A stretch of 64,000 nucleotides of DNA from Geofilum rhodophaeum (GTDB taxonomy: Bacteria > Bacteroidota > Bacteroidia > Bacteroidales > Marinilabiliaceae). Location: the NCBI RefSeq assembly GCF_002210225.1, contig NZ_MWUJ01000001.1, forward strand, positions 492,381-556,380, in the 5' to 3' direction. Shown here piece by piece: positions 22,206 through 32,636 of this stretch. The notes under the pieces are model-generated. The model searched no databases. It was given only the letters and a program-made list of their open reading frames with translations, and was not told where the DNA came from. Every line of letters begins with the position of its first letter. The first letter of the stretch is position 1. A program made the translations under genes and the position numbers.

Positions 22206-23993
22206 TTAATCCAGTTTAAGCACAGCCAGAAAGGCTTTCTGTGGCACTTCCACATTACCCACCTGCTTCATACGCTTCTTACCCTTCTTCTGCTTCTCCA
22301 ACAATTTACGCTTACGACTGATATCGCCACCGTAACACTTGGCAGTAACATCCTTCCGCAGCGCTTTTACAGTCTCCCGGGCAATTATCTTAGCGCCAAT
22401 AGCGGCCTGTATCGCCACGTCGAATTGCTGGCGCGGAATCAACTCTTTCAATTTTTCACACATGCGCTTGCCCATCCCATAAGCATTGTCCACGTGAGTA
22501 AGGGTGCTCAGCGCATCTACATTTTCACCATTCAACAAGACATCCAGCTTTACCAACTTGGATTTACGGAAGCCTGTGGTTTGGTAGTCAAAAGAAGCAT
22601 AACCCTTAGAAATACTCTTCAACTTATCGTAGAAATCAAATACAATTTCGGCCAGCGGCATATTAAAAACCAATTCCACCCTGTCGGTAGTTAAATAATG
22701 CTGTTTCACCAACTCACCGCGCTTACCCAGGCAAAGTGCCATCAAATTCCCAATGTAATCCGAATGCGTGATGATTTGGGCAGAAATATAAGGCTCCTCC
22801 ACATAATCGATCAGACCAGGCTCAGGGAGACCAGATGGATTGTGGACCTCCACCACCTCACTCTTGGTGGTATAGGCCAAATAAGGGACGTTGGGCACCG
22901 TGGTAATGACATCCATATTGAACTCCCTGTCGAGTCGCTCCTGCACAATTTCCATATGCAGCAGGCCCAGAAAACCACAACGAAAACCAAAACCCAGGGC
23001 TGCAGAGGATTCCGGGATAAAGGTCAGGGAGGCATCGTTCAATTGCAGCTTTTCCATGGCGGACCTCAGATCTTCATAATCTTCCGTGTCAATGGGATAA
23101 ACCCCTGCAAAAACCATGGGTTTAACTTCCTCAAAACCAGAAATAGCTTTGGCACAAGGTCGTTTTACGTGAGTAACCGTATCGCCCACCTTCACCTCTT
23201 TGCTCGTTTTGATGCCTGAAATAATGTAGCCCACATCTCCTGTTTTCAAAACGTCCCGTGGCACCAAACCCAATCCGAGCACGCCCACCTCATCGGCATA
23301 ATACTCCTTCTCGGTATTAAAAAACTTCACGTAATCGCCTTTCCGGATCTCCCCGTTTACGATCTTAAAATAGGCAATGATGCCTCGAAAGGAGTTGAAA
23401 ACAGAATCAAAAATAAGACCCTGAAGGGGCGCCTCCGGATCGCCTACCGGAGGAGGCACCAGCTCTATAATGGCCTGCAATATCTCCTCAATACCCATCC
23501 CTGTTTTACCGCTGGCATGAAGAATCTCGCTGCGTTTACATCCGATCAAATCGATGATTTGATCTTCCACTTCTTCGGGCATGGCATTGGGCATGTCCAT
23601 TTTATTCAGTACCGGAATTATGGTCAAATCATGATCCACCGCCTGATAAAGATTGCTGATGGTCTGCGCCTGAATCCCCTGCGTAGCATCCACAATCAGC
23701 AAAGCCCCTTCACAGGCAGCAATCGAACGCGACACCTCATAGGCAAAATCCACGTGACCGGGCGTATCAATGAGGTTCAGGGTATAATCCACGCCCTCAT
23801 AATCGTACCGCATTTGTATGGCCTTACTCTTTATGGTAATTCCTCGCTCCCGCTCCAAATCCATACTGTCGAGCGTCTGCGCCTGTAGTTCCTTATCGGT
23901 AACAGTCTTGGTATATTCCAACAGACGATCGGCCAGGGTACTCTTCCCGTGATCAATGTGCGCTATGATGCAAAAATTCCGGATATTCTTCAT
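22206..23993 (-). CDS. lepA: Elongation factor 4 (LepA), back-translocating GTPase
   Basis: A 595-residue translational GTPase. G1 is AHIDHGKST near the N-terminus, G2/G3 include RGITIKSKA and DTPGHVDF, and G4 is NKMDMPNA. After the EF-G-like domains II, III and V comes the LepA-specific C-terminal domain ([36 protein letters not shown]). Full length for the family. The Met at 23993 (MKNIRNF) is preferred; a Met two codons upstream is possible. A TATCTTTG -7 element lies about 50 nt upstream. The barrel-protein gene follows in the same direction. Confidence 0.97.
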   Translation of the reverse strand: MKNIRNFCIIAHIDHGKSTLADRLLEYTKTVTDKELQAQTLDSMDLERERGITIKSKAIQMRYDYEGVDYTLNLIDTPGHVDFAYEVSRSIAACEGALLIVDATQGIQAQTISNLYQAVDHDLTIIPVLNKMDMPNAMPEEVEDQIIDLIGCKRSEILHASGKTGMGIEEILQAIIELVPPPVGDPEAPLQGLIFDSVFNSFRGIIAYFKIVNGEIRKGDYVKFFNTEKEYYADEVGVLGLGLVPRDVLKTGDVGYIISGIKTSKEVKVGDTVTHVKRPCAKAISGFEEVKPMVFAGVYPIDTEDYEDLRSAMEKLQLNDASLTFIPESSAALGFGFRCGFLGLLHMEIVQERLDREFNMDVITTVPNVPYLAYTTKSEVVEVHNPSGLPEPGLIDYVEEPYISAQIITHSDYIGNLMALCLGKRGELVKQHYLTTDRVELVFNMPLAEIVFDFYDKLKSISKGYASFDYQTTGFRKSKLVKLDVLLNGENVDALSTLTHVDNAYGMGKRMCEKLKELIPRQQFDVAIQAAIGAKIIARETVKALRKDVTAKCYGGDISRKRKLLEKQKKGKKRMKQVGNVEVPQKAFLAVLKLD

Positions 23994-24043
23994 CGGCATA
24001 ATCGGTTTCGTTACTTACAGAACATTGGCCCCTTGCGGGTTTG

Positions 24044-24051
24044 CAAAGATA
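24044..24051 (-). promoter_or_regulatory. Candidate -7 element for lepA
   Basis: On the minus strand this reads TATCTTTG, an exact match to TAnnTTTG, 50 nt upstream of the lepA start. No clear TTTG is found at the -33 spacing. Confidence 0.4.
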
Positions 24052-24068
24052 TTGAATTAGAAGGAAAT

Positions 24069-24102
24069 TAAAAAGGGCCGGCAATCTTGCCGACCCTTTT
24101 TA
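24069..24102 (-). terminator. Intrinsic terminator of groES-groEL
   Basis: AAAAAGGG (24070-24077) pairs with CCCTTTTT (24094-24101), and the inner helix CGGCA/TGCCG extends it with a single mismatch. On the minus strand the stem is followed by a T run, 24 bp after the groEL stop. Confidence 0.85.
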
Positions 24103-24125
24103 CTGAGATTATTATAAGATGATTC

Positions 24126-25769
<1,644 letters not shown>

Positions 25770-25787
25770 TCAATTTAAGTGTTCTAA

Positions 25788-26066
25788 TTAAGCAATGTAC
25801 AAAATGTCACTCTGCGAAATCAACAGATAGTCTTCCCCGTCAATGTTCAACTCGGTACCGGAATACTTTCCGTACAACACCACATCTCCGGCCTTCACCT
25901 CCATAGCTTCGTCCTTTTTAGCGGCACCAGTCAGAACCACCTCACCTTTCAGAGGCTTCTCCTTGGCAGAATCAGGAATAATGATACCGCTGGAGGTCTT
26001 CTCTTCCGCTGCCTGAGGTTTAACCAAAACCTTACCGGCAAGAATCTTTCCTTTTAAAGTTGACAT
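25788..26066 (-). CDS. groS: Co-chaperonin GroES (10 kDa)
   Basis: A 92-residue lid of the GroEL chamber. The fold motifs are LAGKVLVKPQAAEEKTSSG, the mobile loop IIIPDSAKEKPLKGEV, the roof loop DEAMEVKAGDVVLYGKYSGTE and the C-terminal LISQSDILYIA. It is the first gene of the groES-groEL operon. The upstream 500 bp is non-coding and repeat-rich; neither a CIRCE element nor an exact TAnnTTTG was found there, so its heat control is not visible. Confidence 0.99.
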   Translation of the reverse strand: MSTLKGKILAGKVLVKPQAAEEKTSSGIIIPDSAKEKPLKGEVVLTGAAKKDEAMEVKAGDVVLYGKYSGTELNIDGEDYLLISQSDILYIA

Positions 26067-26211
26067 TTCTAATATTGATTTAATTGTTAAACATTATAAG
26101 CTTATCACGGCCACTTCCATTTCACAAAGTATGCCAAAGCCAAAATCGCACAAAACCTGCCAACCCACCTGCCATTTTTACAGCCCCCTCGTCCCCGGCC
26201 AGCCAGCGCCG

Positions 26212-26325
26212 CCCAAAAAAAATGGCGACCAAGTCGCCACGCGGGTTTCAACCCGCTTTAAAGAACAGCGCGAAGCGCTGACCTATTTCTCTCAATAATA
26301 ACCCAGGACTTCAGTCCTGGGACTA
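26212..26325. repeat. Four-hairpin 114-bp repeat element, copy A
   Basis: The element contains four successive perfect hairpins: TGGCGAC/GTCGCCA (26223-26239), GCGGGTT/AACCCGC (26241-26256), CAGCGC/GCGCTG (26266-26280) and CCCAGGACT/AGTCCTGGG (26302-26321). It begins with CCC and eight A residues. Copy B, 41 bp further on, differs at only two positions, both of which fall in or beside a hairpin. REP-like and non-coding in appearance; it lies between groES and secG, whose transcripts both run leftward. Confidence 0.85.
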
Positions 26326-26366
26326 CACAAAGATACACTAGGCCCCAGGCCCCAGATAAGGCTCGA

Positions 26367-26480
26367 CCCAAAAAAAATGGCGACCAAGTCGCCATGCGGG
26401 TTTCAACCCGCTTTAAAGAACAGCGCAAAGCGCTGACCTATTTCTCTCAATAATAACCCAGGACTTCAGTCCTGGGACTA
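26367..26480. repeat. Four-hairpin 114-bp repeat element, copy B
   Basis: A direct repeat of copy A in the same orientation with two substitutions: C to T between the first two hairpins and G to A in the loop of the third, so every stem is preserved. It is followed by two more hairpins that are not part of the repeat, GCGCCC/GGGCGC (26535-26555) and TGCC/GGCA (26560-26572), just beyond the secG stop codon. The remaining bases of 26067-26582 show no gene. Confidence 0.85.
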
Positions 26481-26582
26481 TACACGACCTACACTCACTC
26501 GCTCCAGAGCTCTCCACGCACTCCCTGCAGGCCGGCGCCCCAGTCTCCCGGGCGCTCCCTGCCACTATGGCAGCAAAGGGCC

Positions 26583-26951
26583 TTACTCAGCTACGGCGCC
26601 GGAATCGGAAACTGCAGGCGCAGCCTCTTCCTCCACATCGGTGCCAATGGGGAAACCGGGCATGGCAGACTCAGTGGGCTGCATGTTTTGCATCTGGCTG
26701 TCAATAACCGACTGGCGACCCAGCTCGTGCTTAGGAATAACCATTACGGCCACAAAAGAAAGTACCAACAAGGCTCCGGCAAGCGTCCATGTTGCCTTTT
26801 CAAGAAAGTCAGTGGTTTTCCTAACACCCATCACCTGATTGGATGAGGCAAAATTAGAGGCCAAACCGCCTCCTTTTGAATTCTGTACCAAAACAATCAA
26901 TATCAAAAGAATACTGGCCAAGATTACCAGAACGGAAACAAATTCGTACAT
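26583..26951 (-). CDS. secG: Preprotein translocase subunit SecG
   Basis: A 122-residue inner-membrane subunit of the SecYEG channel. The Met at 26951 is chosen because it begins MYEFVSVLVILASILLILIV, the first membrane helix, and lies 4 nt after the upstream stop. The conserved cytoplasmic loop reads VLVQNSKGGGLASNF followed by GVRKTTDFLEKATW, and the second helix is LAGALLVLSFVAVMVI. A Pro/Glu/Ala-rich tail of about 45 residues is common in Bacteroidota SecG. It is the last gene of the bEBP-lptE-TPR-secG operon. Confidence 0.95.
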   Translation of the reverse strand: MYEFVSVLVILASILLILIVLVQNSKGGGLASNFASSNQVMGVRKTTDFLEKATWTLAGALLVLSFVAVMVIPKHELGRQSVIDSQMQNMQPTESAMPGFPIGTDVEEEAAPAVSDSGAVAE

Positions 26952-26955
26952 ATCT

Positions 26956-27909
26956 TTACTTATTACTGTTATTAATATCTTCTTCCAACGCTTTGATTCG
27001 ACGCGCAAAGTAAACGCTTTTTTCGGGATATTTCAAACGCAGACGATCGAATATATCCATCGCCTTTGAAAAATGCCCCTGCTTAATGTAAATACCCGCA
27101 AGCGTCTCGGTCATCAAATCGTCACGCTCCTGCAAACTGGCTGCAGAAATATCCACATTTTCGGTTGTTGCTGAAGGCCCGGAAGGCAATCGACGCCTTT
27201 TGCGCCCTCCTTCCAAAAAATCATCAATCAAAGAACGCTTCTTCTGCACCGGCTCAGGAAGAGGAGCGTCAGCTGTCGCCTCCCGCTGCAAAACAGGTTG
27301 CTGTTTAAGCACCTTCAACCAGTCCGAAAACGAGCGCGCCTCATCCGCAGGAACTTTCCCTTCCTCCTCAAGCCGATACTCGCTCACAGTCCCTTCATCA
27401 AAGCCCAGAAAATCAGCACTCGGTAAAACAATGTTGTCCGGGTCGCTCTCTGCGCCTGCCCCGAAAGTCAATACGCCTCCCGAAGGCAGCTCAAATTCAT
27501 CGGAGGCACCCAGGTAATCATCCACAGCGGGGGTGGACTGGGGGTTCTTTTCCCCGGGGGGCGCCAACTCCGTATCGGCCGACTCCGACTCCAGGGACTG
27601 GGGCTTCATCGGCGACTCCGGTGGTGCCGGAGTTTGTGACTCCCTTGGCTGCTCCACTTGCTTTGTTTCCTCCCGGACAGGAGCATGAATCAAAGCAAAA
27701 AGTTGCGCCCGGTCGGCAATATGCGCAGCAGCCAGCTTCAATTCATTGTTGTAGCGAATGTGACCCAGCAAATGCAAATTTTTAACCCACAGCATCCGTC
27801 CCGCTTGAAAAAAGGGATACTCTTCCAAAAGGAGTTTTAAACCATCCAGACTTTGTTCGTCCAGACCGTTTGGATTTTGTAGTGCTTGAGCAATTTGCTG
27901 TTTGTGCAT
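26956..27909 (-). CDS. Tetratricopeptide-like protein of unknown function
   Basis: A 317-residue soluble protein without a signal peptide. The N-terminal ~90 residues are helical (LDGLKLLLEEYPFFQAGRMLWVKNLHL) and resemble a conserved domain seen in Bacteroidota proteins at this position. A long, low-complexity, Pro/Glu/Ser-rich middle (about 95-235) is probably disordered. The last ~60 residues form a TPR-like helix pair (TETLAGIYIKQGHFSKAMDIFDRLRLKYPEKS). It lies between lptE and secG with short gaps, which hints at a role in envelope biogenesis, but no function is established. Confidence 0.75.
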   Translation of the reverse strand: MHKQQIAQALQNPNGLDEQSLDGLKLLLEEYPFFQAGRMLWVKNLHLLGHIRYNNELKLAAAHIADRAQLFALIHAPVREETKQVEQPRESQTPAPPESPMKPQSLESESADTELAPPGEKNPQSTPAVDDYLGASDEFELPSGGVLTFGAGAESDPDNIVLPSADFLGFDEGTVSEYRLEEEGKVPADEARSFSDWLKVLKQQPVLQREATADAPLPEPVQKKRSLIDDFLEGGRKRRRLPSGPSATTENVDISAASLQERDDLMTETLAGIYIKQGHFSKAMDIFDRLRLKYPEKSVYFARRIKALEEDINNSNK

Positions 27910-27937
27910 AATTTTGAACGTTGGGACGGCCTATCGA

Positions 27938-28456
27938 CTACCAATCTGAAAAAGCTCTGTTAAAAATATTTTCGGTCAGCTGATCCACAATATCGCGCAC
28001 CAACTGTTCTTCAATAGCGGTAATGTTCTGACTGCTCTCAAAATCAGAAAAGGCGGAGAAAGACGACTCCCAATTTTGCTGAGGGTTTTTAAAATTCCGA
28101 AAACGCACCCTTACGGTAATCGTCATACGCGTTTCGGCCGACACCGCATTGGCCTGGATGGCCATGGGACGCAAATCGTAACCCGTAATCTCTCCGGAGA
28201 AATCCACATCCCCCATTTCATCATTAATGATCAGACGCGATTCGGAGGTAATCCGGTCCTTCATCGACTCGGTGAAGGTCTGACTGAGCAAGGGATTAAT
28301 CAGCGGAGCCCGGTTTTGAAACAATTGCACCGAGGCCGTTTCCACATTCTCCGGAACCGAGGAGCCACGCATCGTCATCTGCACAGAACAGGCGCTCCAT
28401 GTAAGCAAAAAAAGTAGGGCCAATGCCCCGACTGCTGTCTTAACCATTGATTGCAT
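27938..28456 (-). CDS. lptE: LptE-like lipopolysaccharide-assembly lipoprotein
   Basis: A 172-residue lipoprotein. The signal peptide ends at a Cys in TWSACSVQ, and the residues after it carry no acidic surface-export signal, fitting an inner-leaflet outer-membrane protein. The mature part has the LptE-like order: [58 protein letters not shown] and [20 protein letters not shown]. LptE partners LptD in inserting LPS. The start overlaps the end of the sigma-54 activator gene by 17 bp; a Met three codons later is also possible. Assignment is by residue pattern and by known gene order in the phylum. Confidence 0.82.
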   Translation of the reverse strand: MQSMVKTAVGALALLFLLTWSACSVQMTMRGSSVPENVETASVQLFQNRAPLINPLLSQTFTESMKDRITSESRLIINDEMGDVDFSGEITGYDLRPMAIQANAVSAETRMTITVRVRFRNFKNPQQNWESSFSAFSDFESSQNITAIEEQLVRDIVDQLTENIFNRAFSDW

Positions 28457-29684
28457 ATTCTTTTATCTTACGGTATAAGGTTCGCTCCGAAATGCCCAGC
28501 TCCTGAGCCGCATTTTTCCTGCGCCCCCCGTGCTTCTCCAAAGCCTTCTCTATCAACTCCTTTTCCTTATCTTCCAGGGAAAGCGACTCCTCCACAAACT
28601 CCTCTGTATCCTCAATGGCATGTTCATCATGCCTTGAGGCATAAGCCATAGGAGCCGGGGCCGCAGAGGGTTTAATCAACTCACTTTCACCGTTGTACAG
28701 ATTCCGGATGATTTGAGCATTCTCTCCTTTCAGGTTCAAGTCCCCACCATCCTGCAGCATATCCAGGACCAACTTCTTCAGATCGTTCATGTCCCGCTTC
28801 ATGTCAAACAGCACCTTGTATAAAATTTCCCGCTCATTGGAGAAATCATTGTCCGAACGATGCTCACTTCCTGGAACGAGGGCCGGAAGGTTACCACCCG
28901 ACATTGCCGGAAGGTAAGCTTCTAGTTCCGAAGCCGACAAAATGCGCTGTTCCTGCAGCACTGAAATCTGTTCGGTGATGTTTTTTAATTGTCGCACATT
29001 ACCCGGCCAGCGATATTTTTCCAGAACCAAACGCGCCCCTTCGTCCAAACGAATGGCCGGCATACGATAGCGATCGGCAAAGTCCTGCGCAAATTTTCTA
29101 AAAAGCAAATTGATGTCCTCCACCCGCTCGCGCAAGGGCGGGATCTTTATGGGCACCGAATTCAGGCGATAAAACAAATCCTCTCTAAACTTACCGTCCT
29201 CAATAGCCTTTTCGAGCTGAACATTGGTGGCAGCTACAACGCGCACATTGGTCTTAATTATTTTTGAAGAACCCACACGAATAAATTCGCCCGTTTCCAA
29301 AACCCTAAGCAAACGCACCTGCGTGGCCAGGGGCAATTCGCCAATTTCATCCAGGAAGATGGTCCCCTCGTTGGCCTCCTCAAAATAACCTTTTCGATCG
29401 CTCAAGGCACCCGTAAAAGAACCCTTTTCGTGACCGAACAGCTCCGAGTCGATGGTCCCTTCGGGAATGGCTCCGCAGTTTACAGCAATATAGGGCCCAT
29501 GCTTACGGGCACTGTGCTGATGAATAATCTGGGGAAAGACTTCCTTTCCGGTTCCGCTTTCACCAGTGATTAAAACCGACAAGTCGGTGGGGGCCACCTG
29601 CACGGCAATATCAATGGCCCGATTGAGACCGTAGGAGGACCCAATAATACCAAAGCGTTGCTTTATTTGCTGAACATCCTTCAT
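28440..29684 (-). CDS. Sigma-54-dependent transcriptional activator (AAA+ plus Fis-type HTH, no receiver domain)
   Basis: A 414-residue bacterial enhancer-binding protein. The Met at 29684 puts the AAA+ domain almost at the N-terminus, so there is no receiver or other sensor domain. Walker A is GESGTGKE (41-48), the sigma-54 contact loop is GSFTGA (88-93) with Ser in place of the usual Ala, Walker B is [11 protein letters not shown], and the arginine-finger region [21 protein letters not shown] and [10 protein letters not shown] follow. A linker of about 120 residues leads to the C-terminal Fis-type HTH ([23 protein letters not shown]). Its activity is probably set by expression level or a partner protein. 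Confidence 0.93.
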   Translation of the reverse strand: MKDVQQIKQRFGIIGSSYGLNRAIDIAVQVAPTDLSVLITGESGTGKEVFPQIIHQHSARKHGPYIAVNCGAIPEGTIDSELFGHEKGSFTGALSDRKGYFEEANEGTIFLDEIGELPLATQVRLLRVLETGEFIRVGSSKIIKTNVRVVAATNVQLEKAIEDGKFREDLFYRLNSVPIKIPPLRERVEDINLLFRKFAQDFADRYRMPAIRLDEGARLVLEKYRWPGNVRQLKNITEQISVLQEQRILSASELEAYLPAMSGGNLPALVPGSEHRSDNDFSNEREILYKVLFDMKRDMNDLKKLVLDMLQDGGDLNLKGENAQIIRNLYNGESELIKPSAAPAPMAYASRHDEHAIEDTEEFVEESLSLEDKEKELIEKALEKHGGRRKNAAQELGISERTLYRKIKEYAING

Positions 29685-29738
29685 AAGCCAAACTGCACTG
29701 AAAACAAGAGACTCCTGCAAAAATAGCAGGTCAACTGA

Positions 29739-29746
29739 CAAAGTTA
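29739..29746 (-). promoter_or_regulatory. Candidate -7 element for the sigma-54 activator operon
   Basis: On the minus strand this reads TAACTTTG, an exact TAnnTTTG match, 54 nt upstream of the chosen start. A small hairpin CCTGC/GCAGG (29714-29730) lies in the predicted leader. No matching -33 TTTG was found. Confidence 0.45.
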
Positions 29747-29840
29747 CAATTTTAGCGCTAAATACACACCGGCCCTCCCTTATTTCCACCCAATTTTCGT
29801 AACTTGGTCATCCAGATAGACCACGATTCAAGACAATAAA

Positions 29841-30599
29841 ATGAACAAAGACACCATTGCAGGCATCATACCGGCACGCTACGGTTCCACGCGGTTTCCG
29901 GGCAAACCCCTGGCCGACCTCAAGGGCAAGCCCATGATTCAACGGGTTTACGAGCAAGCCTCCAAAGCCCTCTCTGAGGTATATGTGGCCACCGACGACG
30001 AGCGCATTGCCGCTGCTGTCAAACAGTTCGGAGGCAAGGTGGTCATGACCAGTCCCGACCACCAAAGCGGGACCGACCGCTGTGCCGAAGCGCTCGATTT
30101 GATTGAGGCTGAAACCAAAAAGACCTTCGATGTAGTCATCAACATCCAGGGCGACGAGCCTTTTATCGAACCGGAATTACTCGAAACACTGGCCTGTTGC
30201 TTTCACAGCTCCATGACAGAAATTGCCACCCTGGTTAAACCCCTCAAAACCCCGGACGACCTGTGGGACGCCAACAAGCCCAAAGTAGTCATCAACGGCG
30301 ACTACCAGGCGCTGTATTTTTCACGCTCGCCCATCCCCTATCTGCGCCACTATCCTAAGGAAGAATGGCACCTGCATCACAAGTATTTTTTGCACATAGG
30401 CTTGTATGCCTATCGCAGCGACATTCTCCGAGAAATCACCAACTTACAACCCTCCATATTGGAGACGGCCGAATCGCTGGAACAACTGCGCTGGCTGGAG
30501 AACCAGTACACCATAAGTGTACGTACCACCCGCCACGAAAGCATCGGCATTGATACACCGGCCGATCTCGAAAGGGTTTTGCAAGCCGGTCTGCTCTAG
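29841..30599 (+). CDS. kdsB: 3-deoxy-manno-octulosonate cytidylyltransferase (CMP-KDO synthetase)
   Basis: A 252-residue enzyme that activates KDO with CTP for the inner core of LPS. The nucleotide-binding N-terminus is IPARYGSTRFPGKPLADLKG, followed by VATDDERIAAAVKQFGG, SGTDRCAEAL, VINIQGDEPFIEPELLE, FSRSPIPYLRH, HIGLYAYRSDIL and LEQLRWLENQYTISV. All are family motifs and the length is typical. It is divergent from the sigma-54 activator operon and 26 nt upstream of glgB on the same strand, so the two may share a transcript even though their pathways differ. Confidence 0.97.
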   Translation: MNKDTIAGIIPARYGSTRFPGKPLADLKGKPMIQRVYEQASKALSEVYVATDDERIAAAVKQFGGKVVMTSPDHQSGTDRCAEALDLIEAETKKTFDVVINIQGDEPFIEPELLETLACCFHSSMTEIATLVKPLKTPDDLWDANKPKVVINGDYQALYFSRSPIPYLRHYPKEEWHLHHKYFLHIGLYAYRSDILREITNLQPSILETAESLEQLRWLENQYTISVRTTRHESIGIDTPADLERVLQAGLL

Positions 30600-30625
30600 T
30601 AAGTCCCTACCAACACTACCTGCCC

Positions 30626-32632
30626 ATGAAAATCATCGACTACGATCCATGGCTGCAAGCTTTTAGGCCGGCCCTGGAAAAAAGACGTCTCCGCTTTAAG
30701 GATGAAGCAGAATGGATTCGCAACCAATGGGGCTCCCTGAAGGCCTACGGCTCCTTACATCATCAACAGGGACTGCATTTGCGAGGCAACTGCTGGCACT
30801 TTTGCGAATGGGCTCCGCACGCCAGGGGCTTGTGGCTCGTAGGCGCCTTCAGCGCCTGGAAAGCCACCGATGCTTATCGTTTGCAACGGCGGGAGGGGGG
30901 ACTCTGGGAAGGGACCTTTCCGCTTGATCTCTTGAAGCACGGCGACCATTACAAAATTTGGGTAGAATGGGAAGGCGGAGCCGGAATGCGCATTCCGGCC
31001 TGCGCCACCCGTACGGTACAAGACCCTGAAACACTTATTTTCAGCGCCCAGGTCTGGCAGCCCGAAGCATTTGCGTGGAGCGACCAAAACGTTGTATTTA
31101 CACAGGAGGCTCCCCTGATTTATGAAGCCCATACAGGAATGGCCCTGGAGGAAGAACGCGTGGGCAGTTACCGTGAGTTTGCCGACCAAATCCTTCCCCG
31201 CATCAAGGCAGCCGGTTACAATGTGCTGCAGCTGATGGCGGTTCAGGAGCACCCCTACTACGGCAGCTTCGGCTATCACGTCTCTAATTACTTTGCCCCT
31301 TCGAGTCGCTTCGGCACACCGGAAGACCTCAAATACCTGGTCAACCAGGCGCACCTGATGGGCCTGAGGGTCATTATGGACCTGGTGCATTCCCACTCCG
31401 TGAAAAATGTGGAGGAGGGACTCAGCAGACTGGACGGGAGTGAGGACCTTTACTTTCATGGGGGAGATCGCGGACAGCATCCGGCCTGGGACTCCCGCTG
31501 CTTCAACTATGGGAAGGAAGAAGTGCGGCGCTTTCTGTTGTCAAACTGCCGCTATTGGATCGAGGAATTTCATTTCGACGGCTTTCGCTTCGATGGTGTG
31601 ACCAGTATGCTCTACTTGCATCACGGACTGGGAAAGGACTTTGTTTCTTACGAGGACTATTTCAATGGCCAGGAAGATGAAGATGCCCTGCTCTACCTGG
31701 CCCTGGCCAATGCCCTTATTCACGAAATCAAGGAAGGCAGCCTCAGCATTGCAGAAGAAATGAGCGGGATGCCCGGCACCACCCAGCCGGGAGAAGAGGG
31801 CGGACTGGGTTTTGATTTCCGTTTATCTATGGGCGTTCCCGATTTCTGGATCAAGATCATCAAGGAAAAACGGGATGAGGACTGGGAGGTGGGACAGTTG
31901 TTCCACGAATTAACGCAGCACCGGCCCGAGGAGCAGGTTATTTCCTACGCCGAATCGCACGACCAGGCGCTGGTGGGCGACAAGACCATCATTTTCAGGT
32001 TGGCCGATAAGGAAATGTACGATTTCATGGCCAAAGATCGAAGCAACCTCATCATCGACCGGGCCATCGCCCTGCACAAAATGATACGGCTGCTGACCCT
32101 CTCCACGGCCCAGGGCGGCTACCTCAACTTCATGGGCAATGAGTTTGGTCACCCGGAGTGGATCGACTTTCCCCGCGAGGGCAACCAATGGTCGTACCGC
32201 TACGCCCGTCGGCAATGGTCGCTCTACGACAATGAGCTGCTGCGTTTCAGGGACCTGGGGCTGTTCGACCGGGCCATGATTGAACTGGCGCGCAACGGGC
32301 AGCTGACGGCACTGAAAGACACGCGCCTGCTGGTGGCCCAAAACAACGATCAGGTGCTCGCCTTTGAAAGGGGACCGCTTCTCTTCGTATTCAACTTTAA
32401 TCCCGCCACCTCTTTTACCGACTATGGCTTGCCTGTCCCCGCCGGAAAGTTTAAACTGCTGCTCTCCACCGACGAAGCACGCTTTGGGGGCTTCGACCGG
32501 GTGGACCATAAAATGACCTATTTCAGTCGACCTTCAGGCTCCGGAAAAAGCCAACACCATCTCCCCTTGTACCTTCCGGCACGCATGGCGATGGTGTTGA
32601 AACGTTTGCCGCTGAAAAGCGTCTTCGACTAA
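30626..32632 (+). CDS. glgB: 1,4-alpha-glucan branching enzyme (GH13)
   Basis: A 668-residue enzyme making alpha-1,6 branches in glycogen. An N-terminal CBM48-like domain (WAPHARGLWLVGAFSAW) precedes the GH13 barrel. The four conserved regions are present: DLVHSHSVKN, FRFDGVTSM with nucleophile Asp323, IAEEMSG with probable acid/base Glu377, and AESHDQALVGDKT with Asp446. The SHDQALVGDKT form and the length are those of the eukaryote-like GH13_8 branching enzymes also found in Bacteroidota rather than of E. coli GlgB. The C-terminal beta-domain is complete. Its stop is 4 bp from the end of the convergent phosphorylase/synthase fusion gene. Confidence 0.95.
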   Translation: MKIIDYDPWLQAFRPALEKRRLRFKDEAEWIRNQWGSLKAYGSLHHQQGLHLRGNCWHFCEWAPHARGLWLVGAFSAWKATDAYRLQRREGGLWEGTFPLDLLKHGDHYKIWVEWEGGAGMRIPACATRTVQDPETLIFSAQVWQPEAFAWSDQNVVFTQEAPLIYEAHTGMALEEERVGSYREFADQILPRIKAAGYNVLQLMAVQEHPYYGSFGYHVSNYFAPSSRFGTPEDLKYLVNQAHLMGLRVIMDLVHSHSVKNVEEGLSRLDGSEDLYFHGGDRGQHPAWDSRCFNYGKEEVRRFLLSNCRYWIEEFHFDGFRFDGVTSMLYLHHGLGKDFVSYEDYFNGQEDEDALLYLALANALIHEIKEGSLSIAEEMSGMPGTTQPGEEGGLGFDFRLSMGVPDFWIKIIKEKRDEDWEVGQLFHELTQHRPEEQVISYAESHDQALVGDKTIIFRLADKEMYDFMAKDRSNLIIDRAIALHKMIRLLTLSTAQGGYLNFMGNEFGHPEWIDFPREGNQWSYRYARRQWSLYDNELLRFRDLGLFDRAMIELARNGQLTALKDTRLLVAQNNDQVLAFERGPLLFVFNFNPATSFTDYGLPVPAGKFKLLLSTDEARFGGFDRVDHKMTYFSRPSGSGKSQHHLPLYLPARMAMVLKRLPLKSVFD

Positions 32633-32636
32633 GAGA

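Noticed and set aside
26067-26211. CIRCE operator or sigma-32-type control upstream of groES
   Set aside because: No TTAGCACTC/GAGTGCTAA inverted repeat and no exact TAnnTTTG element was found in this stretch.
26084-26281. Small plus-strand open frame running into the hairpin repeat
   Set aside because: It encodes Pro/Ser/Arg-rich translation of hairpin DNA and is not maintained in the second repeat copy; no recognisable start context.
29685-29789. N-terminal extension of the sigma-54 activator to an upstream Met
   Set aside because: The added 35 residues show no domain and would cover the promoter candidate at 29739-29746; the Met at 29684 fits better.
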